Shown: positions 1 through 64,000, counted from the stretch's first letter. The stretch: 64,000 bases of DNA from Elysia chlorotica (GCA_003991915.1 RQTK01000034.1:729978-793977); one strand, 5' to 3'. The notes: generated by a model not told the origin, from the letters alone. Numbers and translations: made by a program.

Positions 1-35
1 TAGTTTTCTGTGTGAATGTAGAGAGAGATATAGAA

Positions 36-81
<46 letters not shown>

Positions 82-2209
82 AGAGAGTAAGTAAAGGAGA
101 CAGACACAAACACACAGAGAAATACCCCCCCCCCCCACACAAACACATTCATTCTACCTATCTGTATCCATTTATCATCCGGTGCCAAGTTGTATGTTTA
201 AATGGTAACAAAATTACTGGATAGCGAGGGAGAGAGAGAGAGAGAGAAAGAGAGAGGGGGGGAGTAAAGGAGACAGAGACAGACATATAGAAACACAGAG
301 ATAAGGCACATAAACTAGAGCAACAGAAATTTCAACATATTATGTTGACTTATAAAAGTACAAGACACAGCTTTAACATAGAAAGAAGACCAATACCAAC
401 TCAACAGAGATGAAACTGTCACTGTCAGCCCGTGTTAGATCAGTCGCCGTTACACTTGCTTTTCTCCACTGACCCCCAATCTCCCAATAGAGGAAGGAAA
501 TCATTACTGGACTTTAGGGCTTGACCAAGAGCCCCCCGGCCTTAATCCTCTGTGGTCATTGTATTGTTAAGGGCCCTAACCAGAAGCTGTCCGGCCGGCC
601 CCCAAAGACCAGCAATTATCCCAGACAATGGGGAGCTTTCTTGACGGAGGCCTTGCTGTGTGCTGTAGCGAGGGGAATGTTTCTTTTCGGAGAGTCAATG
701 GGTCCTATGATTGAACGGATGGAAGAGACAATGTTCAAGAACATCCTTGAATGCTGACATCATGGTTTATGTAACCATGGCAATGGCTTGGTTTCTTCCT
801 ATACTAGTAGAGCGTGGGATTTTCTTTGGTCAGTGGTTCAGGGATGAGAAGATGAGATAATCATTTACCAAGCGGGTGCGTACAAATACTGACAACATTG
901 AATTAAGAGTAATTATACATCTATTAATGTTTTACGTTATCTGGAATCTTACAAGAATATAATATGGGACAAAGACACCAGCTGAGGCTCAAATCGCAAA
1001 CTTCTTTCGCGTAGATCCAGAGTATCAACCAACTGAGCAGTCGGCTGTAGTGACTATCGATAATGGTGAGGTTCCGGTGCAAGTTTGTCATACATGCTTA
1101 GTTTGTATCAAACCCAGTTTGTCACAGGCCTGGTATGCTTATTATTTCGATTTGGCGGTTTTCTGACCATCTTGAATCTCCAGGCATCAGGACTGGGGTG
1201 TGACCCAAGGATATAGGGGACACTATCATTTGAACCATAGGAGTGCCATTACAATTGTAGGTGAACATTGGTAAGCTGTTACCCAACAGAGCGAAATGCT
1301 AATTAAACGATCACACATATTATTTTTAACACTAGGTCTTTCCTTTAAGATATTTTTTTTTAATTTCTCGAATGATTTTTTGAAGTTGGAACTTGGTCTA
1401 GCTCCGTATCAATACTAGATTCATAATAAGAGTTAGCTTAAATTCCAAACTGTCTACACGTACTAGGCAGATCAGCAAGACAACGAAAACGTTCAAAGGC
1501 TTGCGATGACATCATGGAGAGTCCCCCAGGGGTATCACGGACCAGGCTTAATCCAGCAATAACAGGCCTTTTGACCTTGGCGCCCAGACACACAGTGGAA
1601 CGTTTTGTGGGGACTTACCATGACCAGGGGGCGAGATCAGATAACTGGATTTGTGCAAACACAGGAGACTTAGAGATCTAGAATCTAGAATATCTAGGTT
1701 CTATCTGCCTCAAGGAGATTATAGGCATTGCGGTAACACCGCCCATAGCGAATACGAAGATGGTCAGTAAAATAATCTTCGCCTGCGTCCAATCAGAGCT
1801 TCATCCCACACTTACAGAGCCAATGAACTGTCAGAAAACCGCCGTGCCTTATGGGCGTGATTAAGTCATTCGTTATCACATTGAGAATAAAAAAGCTTGA
1901 ACTGACAATAAATATAAAGGCTTATAGAGGTTCCGATATTCCGTGAACGGAACACGACACCAACAAGAGACACGCCGGATTAAGGATGGATTAAACTGGA
2001 AGATTAAAGTTGTTTTCTCCTTTATTTATTGGCAGACACAAAAATTTTTTTAAAGTTCGGCGTTCTGCATAAACCACTAGACACCACTTAACGGAGATCC
2101 TAAATAAAAGTTAAAAATTATTCTGTTTGAAATCATCTTGCTGTACTACAATGAGTAAAAAAAAAAGTCTTCTAAAATCTAGAGTTCCCTAGTCTGTCGT
2201 TTTGAACCC

Positions 2210-2213
<4 letters not shown>

Positions 2214-2293
<80 letters not shown>
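2214..2293. repeat. (GA)n microsatellite
   Basis: About 40 uninterrupted GA units. Confidence 0.95.
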
Positions 2294-2295
<2 letters not shown>

Positions 2296-3061
2296 TTAGG
2301 AGGATAGCAATCGAGTAAAAGGTTGATAGGTCAAACAAACACACACACACACATACACACACGAATGGCATTTCATACTTTGTCACAACTTAATCTATAG
2401 ATCTAACAAACTAGTCAAGATTGAGAAGACAACATTTTTTTTTTAAGAGAAAAGAACAAGTATGCGCATTTTACTTGATAGAACAAATAGATCTGCAGAT
2501 TTAGATTCAGACCCAGAAGGCCGCGGGAAATAAAAATAGAATAAAGTGCCAGGTTCCAAACCGGAAGTTGATAAGATGAATAAACCACTTCCCTTTGGCG
2601 CTCTTCAACCATTATTTGGTGTGCACTTTACGCGTCCAGCTATCAGGTTACCCAGTTTCCCCCTCCTAGCGTGGAGCGTGGGCTCAATTTACTAGCCTCG
2701 CACTGTGCCAAATAAGAGTTATAAGATGGAAATTGCTCAGTCTATGCAGGCATGGCCTTGAGATGTTTACTGTTTAGATCTAGAGGTACATGAATGAATG
2801 TACCAGCTGAGGACAGAGGGCAAATGATGGGCAGGGACGCCAGCGATAGCACATTTTCTTTTCAAACACTACAATCCTTATTTTCTTATTTTTCATTCCG
2901 TCGATTCAAAAGATAAATATTGAAAAGAAAGAAGAAAAAAAAAAGCTGACGAAGGGGAAACAATCTTCATGAATTACGAATTTCAATTCACAAAACTTTT
3001 GAATAAACTTGCATCCAAATCGCAGGCTCCTTGGGCAATTGTTCTGAAACACTCTATATAT

Positions 3062-3138
3062 ACGGTTTGATTGAAACCGAACGACTGCAAAGCATCTTTC
3101 GTCAGCGCAGAGCGCTAACCGAGTGAGCTACTAGAACT
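3062..3138 (-). mobile_element. tRNA-like sequence, probably a SINE head
   Basis: On the minus strand AGTAGCTCACTCGGTTAGCG is a good A-box region and TTCGGTTTCAATC a B-box-like site. The 5' and 3' ends do not pair as an acceptor stem, so a working tRNA is unlikely. Confidence 0.5.
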
Positions 3139-3424
3139 CCAAAGAGATATAAAAAAAAGAGTACTTACAAATAAAACTATTCATAAGTGAATGCCGACTG
3201 ATAGATCTACATCTAGCCATTCTTATGCATATCAACAGCTTGCTTTCTTTTCTTTCTTTTTTTCTAATACACGGAGCCCAATCCCAAATGACGCAGTTAA
3301 AGGTCCAAGATCCCCTGAGGTTTTTTTTTTTACACAATACCCTTTACCCAAAACTAAAAACGTTCTTGTTTAGAAAAGCATTTACTTAGGACGATGTTGT
3401 GGTATCTCTGGGATTCATTGATAG

Positions 3425-3552
3425 AATGTGTGTGTGTGTGTGTGTGTGTGTGTGTTCAGATAGTATGTGAGTGTTTTTATTAATGTTAAGCGCCATAGAG
3501 CACTACTGTGGATTTTGGCGCTTTATAAGTGAATTATTATTATTATTATTAC
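3425..3552 (+). mobile_element. SINE/LINE 3' tail ending in (ATT)n
   Basis: After a (GT)15 array comes GTTAAGCGCCATAGAGCACT, then GGCGCTTTATAAGTGAATTA running into (TTA)n. A tail of this form followed by (ATT)n is common in molluscan retroposons. Confidence 0.5.
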
Positions 3553-4339
3553 CCGACTTGATAGAACTCAAACTGAGTCTAATTTAAGTCTGTTTTATAC
3601 AAAGTTAAAGGATTGGCGCTGACACCATATAAGAACTGCCAGAATGTTCCACTTGTCCTTTAATGAGACCGCACCTGAAGTCAATAGATGGGTTGAATCA
3701 AGTGGAGACTGTATTACATGTACTGGTGTTTTTTGTTTTTTTTTAATTCTCACTAGGTCCGATGAGTCGTAAGTACAACGCTGTGGTAAGCTTACGAATA
3801 GCTTAAAGATATTTATGCAAAAAATAAGAATATTCAAGACGAGTGGTAAAGGACCAAGTCATACTTACGACCCAAATGATAGATTACCCGTTGGAACAAA
3901 CCAAGCCCATCCTACCTTTATGAATATCTATCTCTATAGCCCAAGCTGTCTAGATTTAGATAATTATAGATCTATTGATGTTCATTCAATTCGTCGCTTG
4001 TGTAGCTTGTAGTTCCAAGGAAAAAAAAAACACATCTATTTTCTTCAGACAATTATTCTAGACGTACTGCGGTGGTAAAGAACGAGAGTGGCATCTACGC
4101 GTTGATTATTACAATAGAGGGACTCGAGCATGTTTTTAAAGAGGTAAGTATTTCAACGCACGGCAACACACACACTCTTAACTGTCTCAAGGCCGACGCC
4201 AGTGCGCAATGGTAGAGAACAAAAGGGACACAGGAGTGGTGCTATAATTTGCATAGCTTGGGGGACTAAATCTTTTTACCCCCGGTCTTGCTTGATGAGT
4301 TCGAGTTTGTAATCCCTTAATGGTTTTATGCCATTTAAG

Positions 4340-4545
4340 TATCCTTCAGTATCCGGTTCGAAACCCACAATCGGACAAAAGTATATTAATTTGCTGTTTT
4401 TCGTCGCCTACTGGTTGGGTCCATATAACTTAAAGGTTGATACAAGAGTCCTGTCTCCCCGCACTGTATCTGTGCGGCAGCACGTACAATTGTTAGACGT
4501 TAGTGTTTGGACTCATCACGATAAAGCCTTGCTGTTCACGTAGGA
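4340..4545 (+). mobile_element. tRNA-derived SINE, V1 family, 5' truncated or diverged
   Basis: B-box CGGTTCGAAACCCACAATC, then GCCTACTGGTTGGGTCCAT and the tail CTGTGCGGCAGCACG. Same order as at 26285 and 47025. Confidence 0.65.
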
Positions 4546-4751
4546 CAATCACAAACCAACTCACTCACTCCACCGTCCGTTTGAGGTGCTTATGACAAGG
4601 TGTTGTAGTGTAGGTGGGCTCTCGACAATGAGCAGTCAACCATCTTAGTGGGTTTTTTGTGTGTAAGAGAGACACTTTCACTTTGTTCTACATCTTAGGT
4701 TCCCAGGCAGGATCATAAACAGCGACGGGTTCCTAGAATAACGTCTGCCAT

Positions 4752-4940
4752 TCACGACACTTTGGGGGTTACTAGGACTCCTGTCTCAACCATTCACATT
4801 ATAACACTGACACCGCGTCAAACGGAAGGGGGCGAAATTTGACAAACAAATTAGCCAGATTGTGGGTTTTGACCTGCAGACTTCCTGATAGGTACACCTA
4901 ATCTTCACCACTTGTGCCAGTTCGTCCCTCATTCTTCGAC
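4752..4940 (-). mobile_element. tRNA-derived SINE, V1 family, minus strand
   Basis: Reverse strand has GGCACAAGTGGTGAAGATT (A-box region), CAGGTCAAAACCCACAATC (B-box region) and GAGACAGGAGTCCTAG in the family order. Confidence 0.6.
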
Positions 4941-5359
4941 TATCATCCGGCCTTCTACAATGCTTTTGTGGGCACACCTGTCGCCACCATCTCCAATAAG
5001 ATGTACAAGATTACATGATTATTTGAAGTGAAATCAATGCGTTTACTGTCTATGAATTTCCTCTCTCACTCTTCCACAAGTTATTTAGATCCGATTCCGG
5101 AAAGGGCTAGCACATATTATTCTCGCTGTTAAGTAAAGGATAAAAAAGCTTATTGAGATGCATCATATTGTAGAGTGTACAAGGTATAGATGAATATGGC
5201 TATAATGGGCCCACTTTGAGGAATCTAGGAGACTTTTAAAACTCACAAAATTATCATAATGAAAATAACCATATTAACAAATTATCTTAAAAATTGGGAG
5301 AGGGACGTGATGGTTCAAGAGACTGGATTACATAGCTGCAGAGGAGAGAATTCAACCAT

Positions 5360-5425
5360 TTTGAATCGATGTCAGTAAAGTGTGGCCGGTCAAAGGTTGT
5401 GTATTCGACCCGGGGGTCCGGTCGT
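5360..5425 (+). mobile_element. tRNA-like sequence, probably a SINE head
   Basis: CAGTAAAGTGTGGCCGGTCA followed by GTGTATTCGACCCG resembles the A and B boxes of a tRNA-derived SINE. Confidence 0.4.
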
Positions 5426-6079
5426 CGTATAGAACCTTTTACTGGAAAATAGGGAAAAGCTGCGTCTTATCAGACCACAGAAGAAGGCACAAACAGAGCA
5501 TACTAGAATATACGGGTCTATAGTCTGTTTCAGTTTCCTAAAACACAAAGGGTTAAAGCAGAACTAGGAAAAGACAAGAAAAAAATCCCTGCTTAATCAT
5601 TACAAAGTCAATAATATTCTTTGTACGCTACATGTACACATAACTAAGCTAACGGAGGGCTTAGAGTCATAACGGAAACCATTAATCCGCGGCTCCTATA
5701 TTAGAGTGTCACGTCTCGCCATTCCACTTGCACTTTCAGGTTTTCACAGAGTAAATTCCTGAAGGAGATGATCCGTTACGGAACGGGAATATTTTCTCAG
5801 CTCTGTCAATTCAAGTATCGGGACTGTGAGTCCTGAGACCACAGACCTGATAAGTGTCACTAACCCAGAACGCCAATTAACCAAGTAATTACCTCGAGAT
5901 TTTAATGGAAACCCGTGCCATGGTTAGAGAAGCTCGTTGTAAGGTAGACTCTGATAACTTCGTTATTATCATATTTTAAAAAAAAGGTAGTGTTTAATAA
6001 GTTTTAAACCTGCGATATCAATTTTGTGTCGTGGTTCATAAAACACGGAGACGGCTGCATTGGCGAGCATGAGAAAATA

Positions 6080-6140
6080 AACTCGAACTGGGCGGTTATA
6101 TTTGCCGCTTGAGTGCTCTACCGAGGTAACTTTCGGGCTC
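6080..6140 (-). mobile_element. tRNA-like sequence, probably a SINE head
   Basis: Minus strand CTCGGTAGAGCACTCAAGCG and CCCAGTTCGAGTTT give A and B boxes. No acceptor stem is apparent. Confidence 0.45.
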
Positions 6141-6789
6141 ATGAACTTTTATATATATAATTAGAAGGACCGATAGCTCAAATTGCTCACATTTCTTTGG
6201 GCCCATTTGAAATAAAGGCCGTTGATCAATCTTCAGACAGAGCTTTTAGTAACGGTACTATGGTTTAAGGAAGGAAGCTACCGACTTCAATATCCATACC
6301 CACATACACAAAACCCTCTCCGTGAGATCTCTAACTACAGGTATTTGAAATTCCCTGGTAAAACTACATGGGCCCTATCAATATGGACACTGAGAGCTCC
6401 TGGTATAGAAGTCGACAATGTGGCACCATAAGCTCATTATAATTCCTTTCCTCTCACTATGCTTATTGAACCAGGTGAACCAGGTGGGCGGGGGACACAG
6501 TGACACGGAGTGATCATCCAATTGACCTGGATCTGGTGTGACTAACCCAAAAACGCATCAGTCTTCACCCAGGAGAACCGAAAAAGACTTAGATGACCTA
6601 TTTTTAAGGGCGTGGGTAAAGACTGAGGGGCTTGAAGGTATTGTACTGTTTAAACTTTCTCACAATAATAAGAACGAAGCTAAGGAAAAGTAATCTTTAA
6701 TTATTTTTTACGCTCCGATCAAACAACTGTTTCTTTGAAGTCACACTTTATATTTATCAGTCCGAACAGAGTTCTTTGTAGGAGAGAAG

Positions 6790-6860
6790 AAGTTGGGCAT
6801 GGGACCCGTCCACAATATAGCATGTATAGCGAGAATATAGGACGACAAGTAAAGTAGGTG
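6790..6860 (+). mobile_element. SINE tail fragment, V1 family
   Basis: GGGACCCGTCCACAATATAG and the following bases match the tail of the copy at 26285. Confidence 0.45.
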
Positions 6861-8204
6861 GCATAGATTTAGCGGAGCGGTGAGTCAATGAAAAGCTCAT
6901 CCCTCTTATCTCTAGGATTAGTGGTAATGCAGTGTAATTACCTTATGCCACAGCCCCCCGGCAAAGACTAGAAAACTAGGTATTTGGATTGTACGCAGCA
7001 GATTTTCATCTAGGTCTATTAATAATGATCCGTCTTCGTCTCAACTTCAATCCATTTTAATATTGACTCACTTTGAGTCACAGATAGACCATCTACTTAC
7101 AAATAACAACAGAAAACAGAAAAAAAATTAAATAAAAACACACCGAACACAATAATGTACTTGTACCAATTGGAAAAACACACTTTCAGGATTTCCTAGT
7201 TATAAAATATTAGTTCTTCAAATATGAATTGGGTCTTATTTTTAATATCTATAAAGGTACCGAAAACCATAATCTCTTTTGGAGGAAACGTATACAACTT
7301 TGCTCGATGTACACTATTGCAGTTTAAAGAGCAGGCGATATTGTTTAATTAAGGCGTTTACGAAAATGCAAGTAGAATTATCCCATGTAATGATGACTAA
7401 AGACGACATATGCTGAATGCAAATCTACATAATGTTATTGCCTTCTCGATCGTTGTACATATATTTCATTATTACCGTTAGGCACTGAAAGGTCTTTCAT
7501 AGCTGCATACTTAAAAAGAGCGCGTTTCATTTTTTTGTTAATGAATCAATTTAGCGAATTCATGGACGCTCACCAAACAATCATCCTCTGCTTTTCAAAC
7601 AAAATCTTTGAGTCCGAACCTTTAATCTTCATTTTTTTTTCTTTTGAAAGGTATCCTTGTTCTTACTTTTCATTTTTAAATTGTGAAACAGATATATGTA
7701 TGTACAATGGTACAAAAAGCGCCACAGGAAGCTCCAAAATTTGAGCTATTAAATCTATCGCGAACTCGCATCTCTAGAACCATTAGCGTGAGGCAGCGCG
7801 AGGGACGTCTCCGAATGAAAGAATGATAACGACACTGGACCAGACAAAGAGATGCTGTGACCTGATAATCATTATTTGGTCTCATTCCGCGAGTCAACTG
7901 TGTCAGACTGAGATCTCGTCGCTGTAAAACTGCTCTGTTCTATCTCCTTATTTTCAATGGAGATAGAACAAAGCGCATGAACTGACAATGTGTGTTTTCT
8001 TTGCGGCCCAGTAAACAGACCAACAAAGAACAGACAGAGGAGGCCTTAGGATAGCGGGGCCCATGGCGAAACGATGACGGTAGGTGAGGAAACCAGCAGC
8101 AGCGTCCAATCACAGTTCTTGAGCGATCAGACAAGTCCATGCCCGAGGGACGTGATTATGTCATCAGTTATCGTCGTGTTGATCGCAAGAACGAGGGCGA
8201 AAGG

Positions 8205-8263
8205 AAGATAGAGAAAGAGAGAGAAAGGAAAATAGAGAAAGAGAGAGGGAAAGAGAGAGTGAA

Positions 8264-8308
<45 letters not shown>

Positions 8309-8309
8309 A

Positions 8310-8358
<49 letters not shown>
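8205..8358. repeat. Imperfect (GA)n array
   Basis: GA-rich run with AAAG interruptions. A second, shorter array follows at 8670-8711. Confidence 0.9.
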
Positions 8359-8360
<2 letters not shown>

Positions 8361-8669
8361 AGCTCGCTACCGTACGCAGGCTATCCATTTCATGCCCTTT
8401 TCAAGTGCGACATGCGAGCAGATGGGATGAAGTTTGGTAGTCATTGCGATGCTAGAGATTCTTGGTCAAAACTAATGGGGGATAATTTACAATAGAAGGA
8501 GAGGAAGAATGGCGCCAAATATAATAATGACTAATGTGCGATTTCAAGAGTGATATTCAGATGGATAGATAGATAGATAAAGCAAATATGGAGAGAGAAA
8601 AGCAAATAGAGCAAGAGAAAGGGAGAAAAAAGCGAGAAAGGGAGCGAAAGATGGTCGTGAGAAAGAGAG

Positions 8670-8714
<45 letters not shown>

Positions 8715-10378
8715 GGAGATAAAAAATCATAGGAAACACAATTATACAGTGCCTTTTTTTCTTGACAGGGAAGGTTGGTATTTTTTTCTCAACAATCCCG
8801 AGATTTAAAGAACTAATTGACACAATCTCATAATACACTGCTTTTACTATTCTGTACATGCACTGGCTTTTCTCCTCCTCCTCTGGATCACTGCTTGTAG
8901 AAAGAAAAGAAGACTAAAGTTTTTCCTTGCCAGACCTTTCTGATATTTGTCCAGCCCCGGACGAGTTGCTCAAGAACATTGAGCAGAGTCTTGATTCCCA
9001 ATAACCAGCAAGATCTGGAGACTCCAATCCGCGTTGCGAATCACATAGTCACATGTATTGGTACACAGAGCAAGGCGAATGACACAATACTAACGTTATG
9101 AGACGCCACAGAGAAGTGTTTTCAACATGAGGGTTTGATTTACAAACAACACTGATCTTTACAACAATATAATCATTCATTGGGGAGGAGACCAACATCA
9201 GTGAAACAGTTAAAAAAAGATTGTAGAGAACTGCAACTGAAATATACTCCGAATAGAAGAATAAGCAAATGTATTTTCTTGTTTGAAATTTTTGCCAATT
9301 TTTAAATTTTATTTTAAAAGACACATATTTCCACTATATTGCTTAGATACAGATTATTTCTTGTATAACTTTAGAAAAAAAGTACCGGTAGTCTGAGCCT
9401 ATTTTTTCCTCAATAAATTATACTGAACTCAATGGATATCTCTTTTTTAATATATCACTGATCTTCTCATATAAACAAACGTTAATTTTCTTTTGTTTCT
9501 ATATAAAAAAGGGTAACAAACTTATCTATAATTATATAATTCTGGGCTTCTGGCTAGAGCAGTAATCCCATAGGAAAAGAAAAAGGAAAGAAGGCTAACC
9601 TCTTGAATAATACTTGTACCATAATCTGAAAAAGTTTTGGATAATAGATATTCCTTAACAAAACAAAGACATCTCAACAGTGAGGAAATATAGAGAAAGG
9701 AATTTGTGCTCACTAATAATTGAAAGTGAGCAGAGGGGATACTTATTTAAATTAAACAGAAAAACAGCACAGGAAATAACAAGACATCACATTGTAAAAC
9801 GCAAAATTAATCTATACAGAGGAAGAAAGTCACACGACTCAAGTTACTACAGTTTCTACGAGAGCACTGAAGGGGCAAACCTTTGACTTGGAGGAACGGT
9901 TTAACAATTAAAGATAAATAGATTTGGTTTATTAACGCAAAATTAAATGTGTGCTTCCTAACTCAATCTCAAGTCTTTCAAAGAGAAGGCACGTTTTTAA
10001 AAGGAAATCAAAGAGGGATATTTTTAAAAGTATATATATACTTGTTTAATATTTGTATGTACTAATTTAATCTGATTGTATTTGTATTTTAATGATTCGA
10101 CCATTAATTTTGTATGTATGTATAACAGTGAATAACATATATACCTAAGTTATCTTTTAATATTGATGTGACATAGAATAAAGCCAGTCTTCGAATCATT
10201 TTAGACTTGCGGGGTTTTCAGTCCAAATTCTGTGAGGTGTCAATAGATTAGTTCCACAATAATAATTATATTCATTATTGTATTTTGAATTTGACATCCT
10301 GTTTGCAATCTAGAATTGGCCAGTCTAGAGAGTTTTTGTTGGAATAATGAACCATCTCTAATGTCCAGTAGGGATCAC

Positions 10379-10475
10379 AGTTGGTTCAGTCGGTAGTCCC
10401 TGTACTGACAAGCTGGAGGTCCGCCGCGCGAATCAGAGTTTCTGCATAGGATTCCTCAGGAAACTTAAGGGCAGT
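10379..10475 (+). mobile_element. tRNA-like SINE head
   Basis: GTTGGTTCAGTCGGTAGTCC and GGTCCGCCGCGCGAATC look like A and B boxes. The head resembles the one at 29984. Confidence 0.5.
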
Positions 10476-12220
10476 AAACTACTACCAAAGAAAGATTACT
10501 CATTTTTCTCTCCAAGTCTCAGTTTGCAAGCGTCTACAGAGAGTCTGGAAAGATCTACGTTCTAGGCATGCGTACAGGAACGCATTAAGCGGAGCTTACC
10601 GTCCCCTCTAGATGATTGGCTGGAGGAGGAGTCACGTGACTGATAGCCCCCAAGTTCTTCAGAGAAACAAGACACACAGGGGAGAAAGGAAAACAGCGGG
10701 ATGATCAATTTGAACTGAAGCTGGAGCCAAACATATGTTTGTATCTAGATCTAGCTTACAATAGAATAGATTTACAGAAAGCCCTCCCAACAATATCCAT
10801 TCACATCAATTATGGATGCATAACTATTAAAACACGTATCGTAGTGATACATTAAAACGTGAAATTATAACCTGAATGGTCAGGGATGATAGTTTTAAAT
10901 TCAGACAGTCCGCATAGTTTTAATAAAAGTTACAATAACCGTTGCCTATTCAAATGTTAGAAATTTTTTGTGTTAGGTGCTCATTAAAATGGTTTAGGAG
11001 AAAAGAGAAGTAGAAAATAACTAAATATTTAATAGATCAAGACAAAAAAAATAGATACGGAGGGGAAAGAGAGACAGAGTAAGTCTTGCAAAAAAAAGAG
11101 AAAACTATTTTAGAAGTTTCTTCCCAAAACAACATTGGATCAGGGAAATTAAGAACTTCCAAGTAAAGACATTTCCAATGCAAAAACCACATGTTTTCTT
11201 AACTCTTTCCAATTATGAGAGAAAGAATAATAATGGAGTTTTAAGACCCCTATAGTATAAATTATAATGGTTGAAAAAAGGATCTCCAAGGTTACTGAAA
11301 TTAAGTTCACATTATCACAATTGAATTACCTGCACAAGCTTTTACCTCAAAATGGTATCATTGCCACATTGCTACAACGTACAATTGTGTACATTTGGAT
11401 TTCACAATGTTATATAATTATGTTCTGCCTACTGCAGTGTCTGATGATCATGGGATGTAACTTGGCAGATGACAAAAATGAGCAATGATTACGTGAGTTA
11501 TGAGGTGTGCCATGATAGAGACAAGTGTCAAATGCACATGTATGTATGTGTTCTTATAAGTTAGTTTGCCACTAGACTACAACGTAGAAATACAATGTAA
11601 TATTAAGTTGAAGCTGTATATTAAGTTAAGCTCTGTACCTAGTCATGCTGTCAAGACATAGAAATCTCCATAGGAGACTAATAAGTCAGACCATATTACA
11701 AGCGATCTAATACCACAGAATAACAGAAAAAAAAGCCAACAAAAAAAATATATTGTAAAAGTATTTCATTTGCACACTCTCTCCTTTTAATACTTAAAAT
11801 GCCCATTTCCACAATCAGTAAATTTTCATATGGCGCCAAAATATATAATAGAAATTTAGAAAATTATTCCATAAAGTAATGTATTTTTGAAAAAAAAAGT
11901 TTTCCAAATTCATAGGCAGTGGCAGAACATCACATTGTCAAAATAGGCAGTTTAAGTGTCAAACTTACTCTTTTAACAAGAAAAGAACAAGACTCATACT
12001 TTAAACCCCTTATAATGAATAATAATATTGAAATACCTTACAAAGACTGTAAATTATCGTCACTTTCAAACTTTTTACTCAATCATGTACTTACCTTAGA
12101 TCGAAGACAGGAAAAAGGAGAAGACAATTTCGGGCACACATTCATACACACCATTACTTTATGCACTAGTTATCTTCTCTAATCATTAATTTTTTTTATC
12201 AAGGAAGGGAAACAGCTTAC

Positions 12221-62589
<50,369 letters not shown>

Positions 62590-64000
62590 CTGACCACAGG
62601 GGGGAAGGGGGAGTAATGGAAAGTTCTCATTCTCATATATTGACAGGTCTTTGTGACCACTGCAAAGTACAGCCAATCCTAGGCTGAGCTAATATGTCAA
62701 ATGGCCGCCATACTAGTCTGGTGACACTGCTTCATTTGCATGTAAGCTCAGCCTACAATGGGCTCGAATCTGCAGTGGATGCCCCTTCTATACGAGCAGG
62801 ACTGATATCCCCAATCACCCACCCTTCTTAAAGGCTAGGCTAAAAACAGCTCAGGCATGAGTAACTTGGACTATATCAGTCCTGCAGGTAAAGAAGTCTA
62901 TGGTTATACCCCTACATATCGTGTAATTTCTTTTCTCTAAACAGAATTATTTAGGGTATCATTTATGATTATGGGCTTGTAGCTTATAAAAAATACAATT
63001 TCTAGTGGGGAAAGTTAGCCATGCAACTCTTCTTATTCAATTTTTTCTCTCATTCTATGATGATTTCTTGGGCGCCCAGATTCTTTTTCGAGCCTTAGAA
63101 AGCTAAGTTTTAGATCATTGAATTAACCTTTTTATGATTATAGTTATATCATTACGTTAGTACTCTTAACGTTATCATTGGCAAAATTAACATATAAATA
63201 TTTGTTACAACACCATTCACATTCTATTGTGTTTATGAAATAAAATATATCAAAATTTCAATAAGAAATAAGTGCTATAAAGTCAAACGAAAAAAAGGTG
63301 TCTATTTCTTTATGATACATAGAGTTATGTTGGAAAGAAACAAACCAATATTTCTCCAAAGCGCATACTTTGAAAATAATAAATAGAAAAATAAATAAAT
63401 AAAAGAGAACAGCTATAGCCATTTAGCATATTAATATCGACTGTGCAATTTTCACATTAGTCTAAGTTTACTTTGAAATTGTGCAGTTGTTAGATTTGTT
63501 CATTCTTTTCCCTTGCATAATGTGATTGCATACTACAATTATTAGTTATTAAAATTATTACAATAATTGGTGCAGAAAGTAAAAATGAAAATTTTGAACG
63601 TGCTCAAATTTATCCATGAAAAAAGAAATAAAATAAACTTTTTTTTTTTTATGCATAAGAGAGTGAAAAATGAAAACTAAATATGAAAGTGTGCAGAGTA
63701 AGCTGAGCTGAAAACATAATTGTGTGAGTTTTTACATATGATGCTTAATCTTGTCAAGACTGATTAAAAAATAATAATAGCTTGTAGAGAAATAGATCTT
63801 TATTAAATACAACAGCAAAAATAATTGTGAGTGTATATTGAATCTATATCAAGCAAAATGGGTTTGTACTTCTTATAAAGAAATACAATTTCATTTCAAA
63901 AGGTAAAAAAAGTAAACAATCCAGAAATAATAAAAAAAGATAAAATCATTCCAGAAAGAAATAAAATGAAAAAAACTCATGCCATGCTTCAACCAGGATG
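62590..64000. other. AT-rich stretch upstream of the first exon seen
   Basis: No exon is recognised. The FnIII half-domain exon at 62431-62589 needs a preceding exon, which should lie further right than this window. Confidence 0.55.

Larger units (their letters stand above)
1..12220. other. Non-coding stretch: intron or 3' region, repeat-rich
   Basis: I find no Ig, FnIII or linker exon on the minus strand here and no credible gene on the plus strand. It holds (GA)n arrays at 41-75, 2214-2293, 8268-8358 and 8670-8711, a (GT)n array near 3427, several SINE heads or tails, and an 11-bp perfect hairpin at 7937-7969. Since the exon at 12221 ends with a donor, at least the right part should be intron. 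Very short exons could have been missed. Confidence 0.6.

Noticed and set aside
521..757. 78-codon plus-strand frame in a GC-richer patch
   Set aside because: No similarity recognised; composition alone is not enough.
3062..3138. Functional tRNA gene
   Set aside because: A and B boxes are present but the acceptor stem does not pair; a SINE head explains it better. The same holds for 5360, 6080, 10379, 29984 and 47025.

Overview
The window is eukaryotic, most likely from a lophotrochozoan and probably a mollusc. The evidence is an intron-rich, AT-rich gene for a giant muscle protein, tRNA-headed SINEs, a SINE-like tail ending in (ATT)n, and very many (GA)n, (GAA)n and (ATT)n microsatellites. 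The phylum is an inference.

One gene explains nearly all of the coding signal. It lies on the minus strand, reads from right to left, and runs off both edges of the window. I could place 43 exons between 62589 and 12221, about 6.1 kb of coding sequence. Every internal exon-exon junction keeps the reading frame with GT-AG introns except the first, which needs either a GC donor or an unseen exon. Domain order from N to C is: FnIII (part), FnIII, FnIII, Ig, Ig, FnIII, protein kinase, a serine/basic linker, then eight full Ig domains plus one half Ig domain, separated by short charged linkers. FnIII-FnIII-FnIII-Ig-Ig-FnIII-kinase followed by a long run of Ig domains is the A-band/M-band layout of titin. 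I therefore call it a titin (TTN-1-like) gene, with twitchin and UNC-89/obscurin as the alternatives. Unlike vertebrate titin kinase, this kinase has a normal HLDLKPEN loop and DFG motif, so it may be catalytically competent.

Layout. 64000-62590: AT-rich, no exon seen. 62589-53674: FnIII/Ig region. 53024-50048: kinase in six exons. 49724-48499: regulatory linker. 48374-31277: one Ig domain split by a 16.8 kb intron. That intron holds a TATA-like box (33549-33558) and a large ORF (33370-32745) that looks like an alternative first exon for a kinase-less isoform, comparable in logic to telokin within MLCK. 31277-12221: Ig domains and linkers. 12220-1: no exon seen, many repeats.

Items the gene model does not explain: a tandem copy of part of a kinase exon that differs only at synonymous sites; a decayed duplicate of an Ig exon; a TTAA-flanked MITE family (three copies plus a smaller relative); a tRNA-derived SINE family including a tandem array and an inverted pair; and a 69-bp coding-like tandem duplication in an intron. 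There is one assembly gap of 25 N (18051-18075). No plus-strand gene, RNA gene in good condition, or CRISPR array was found.
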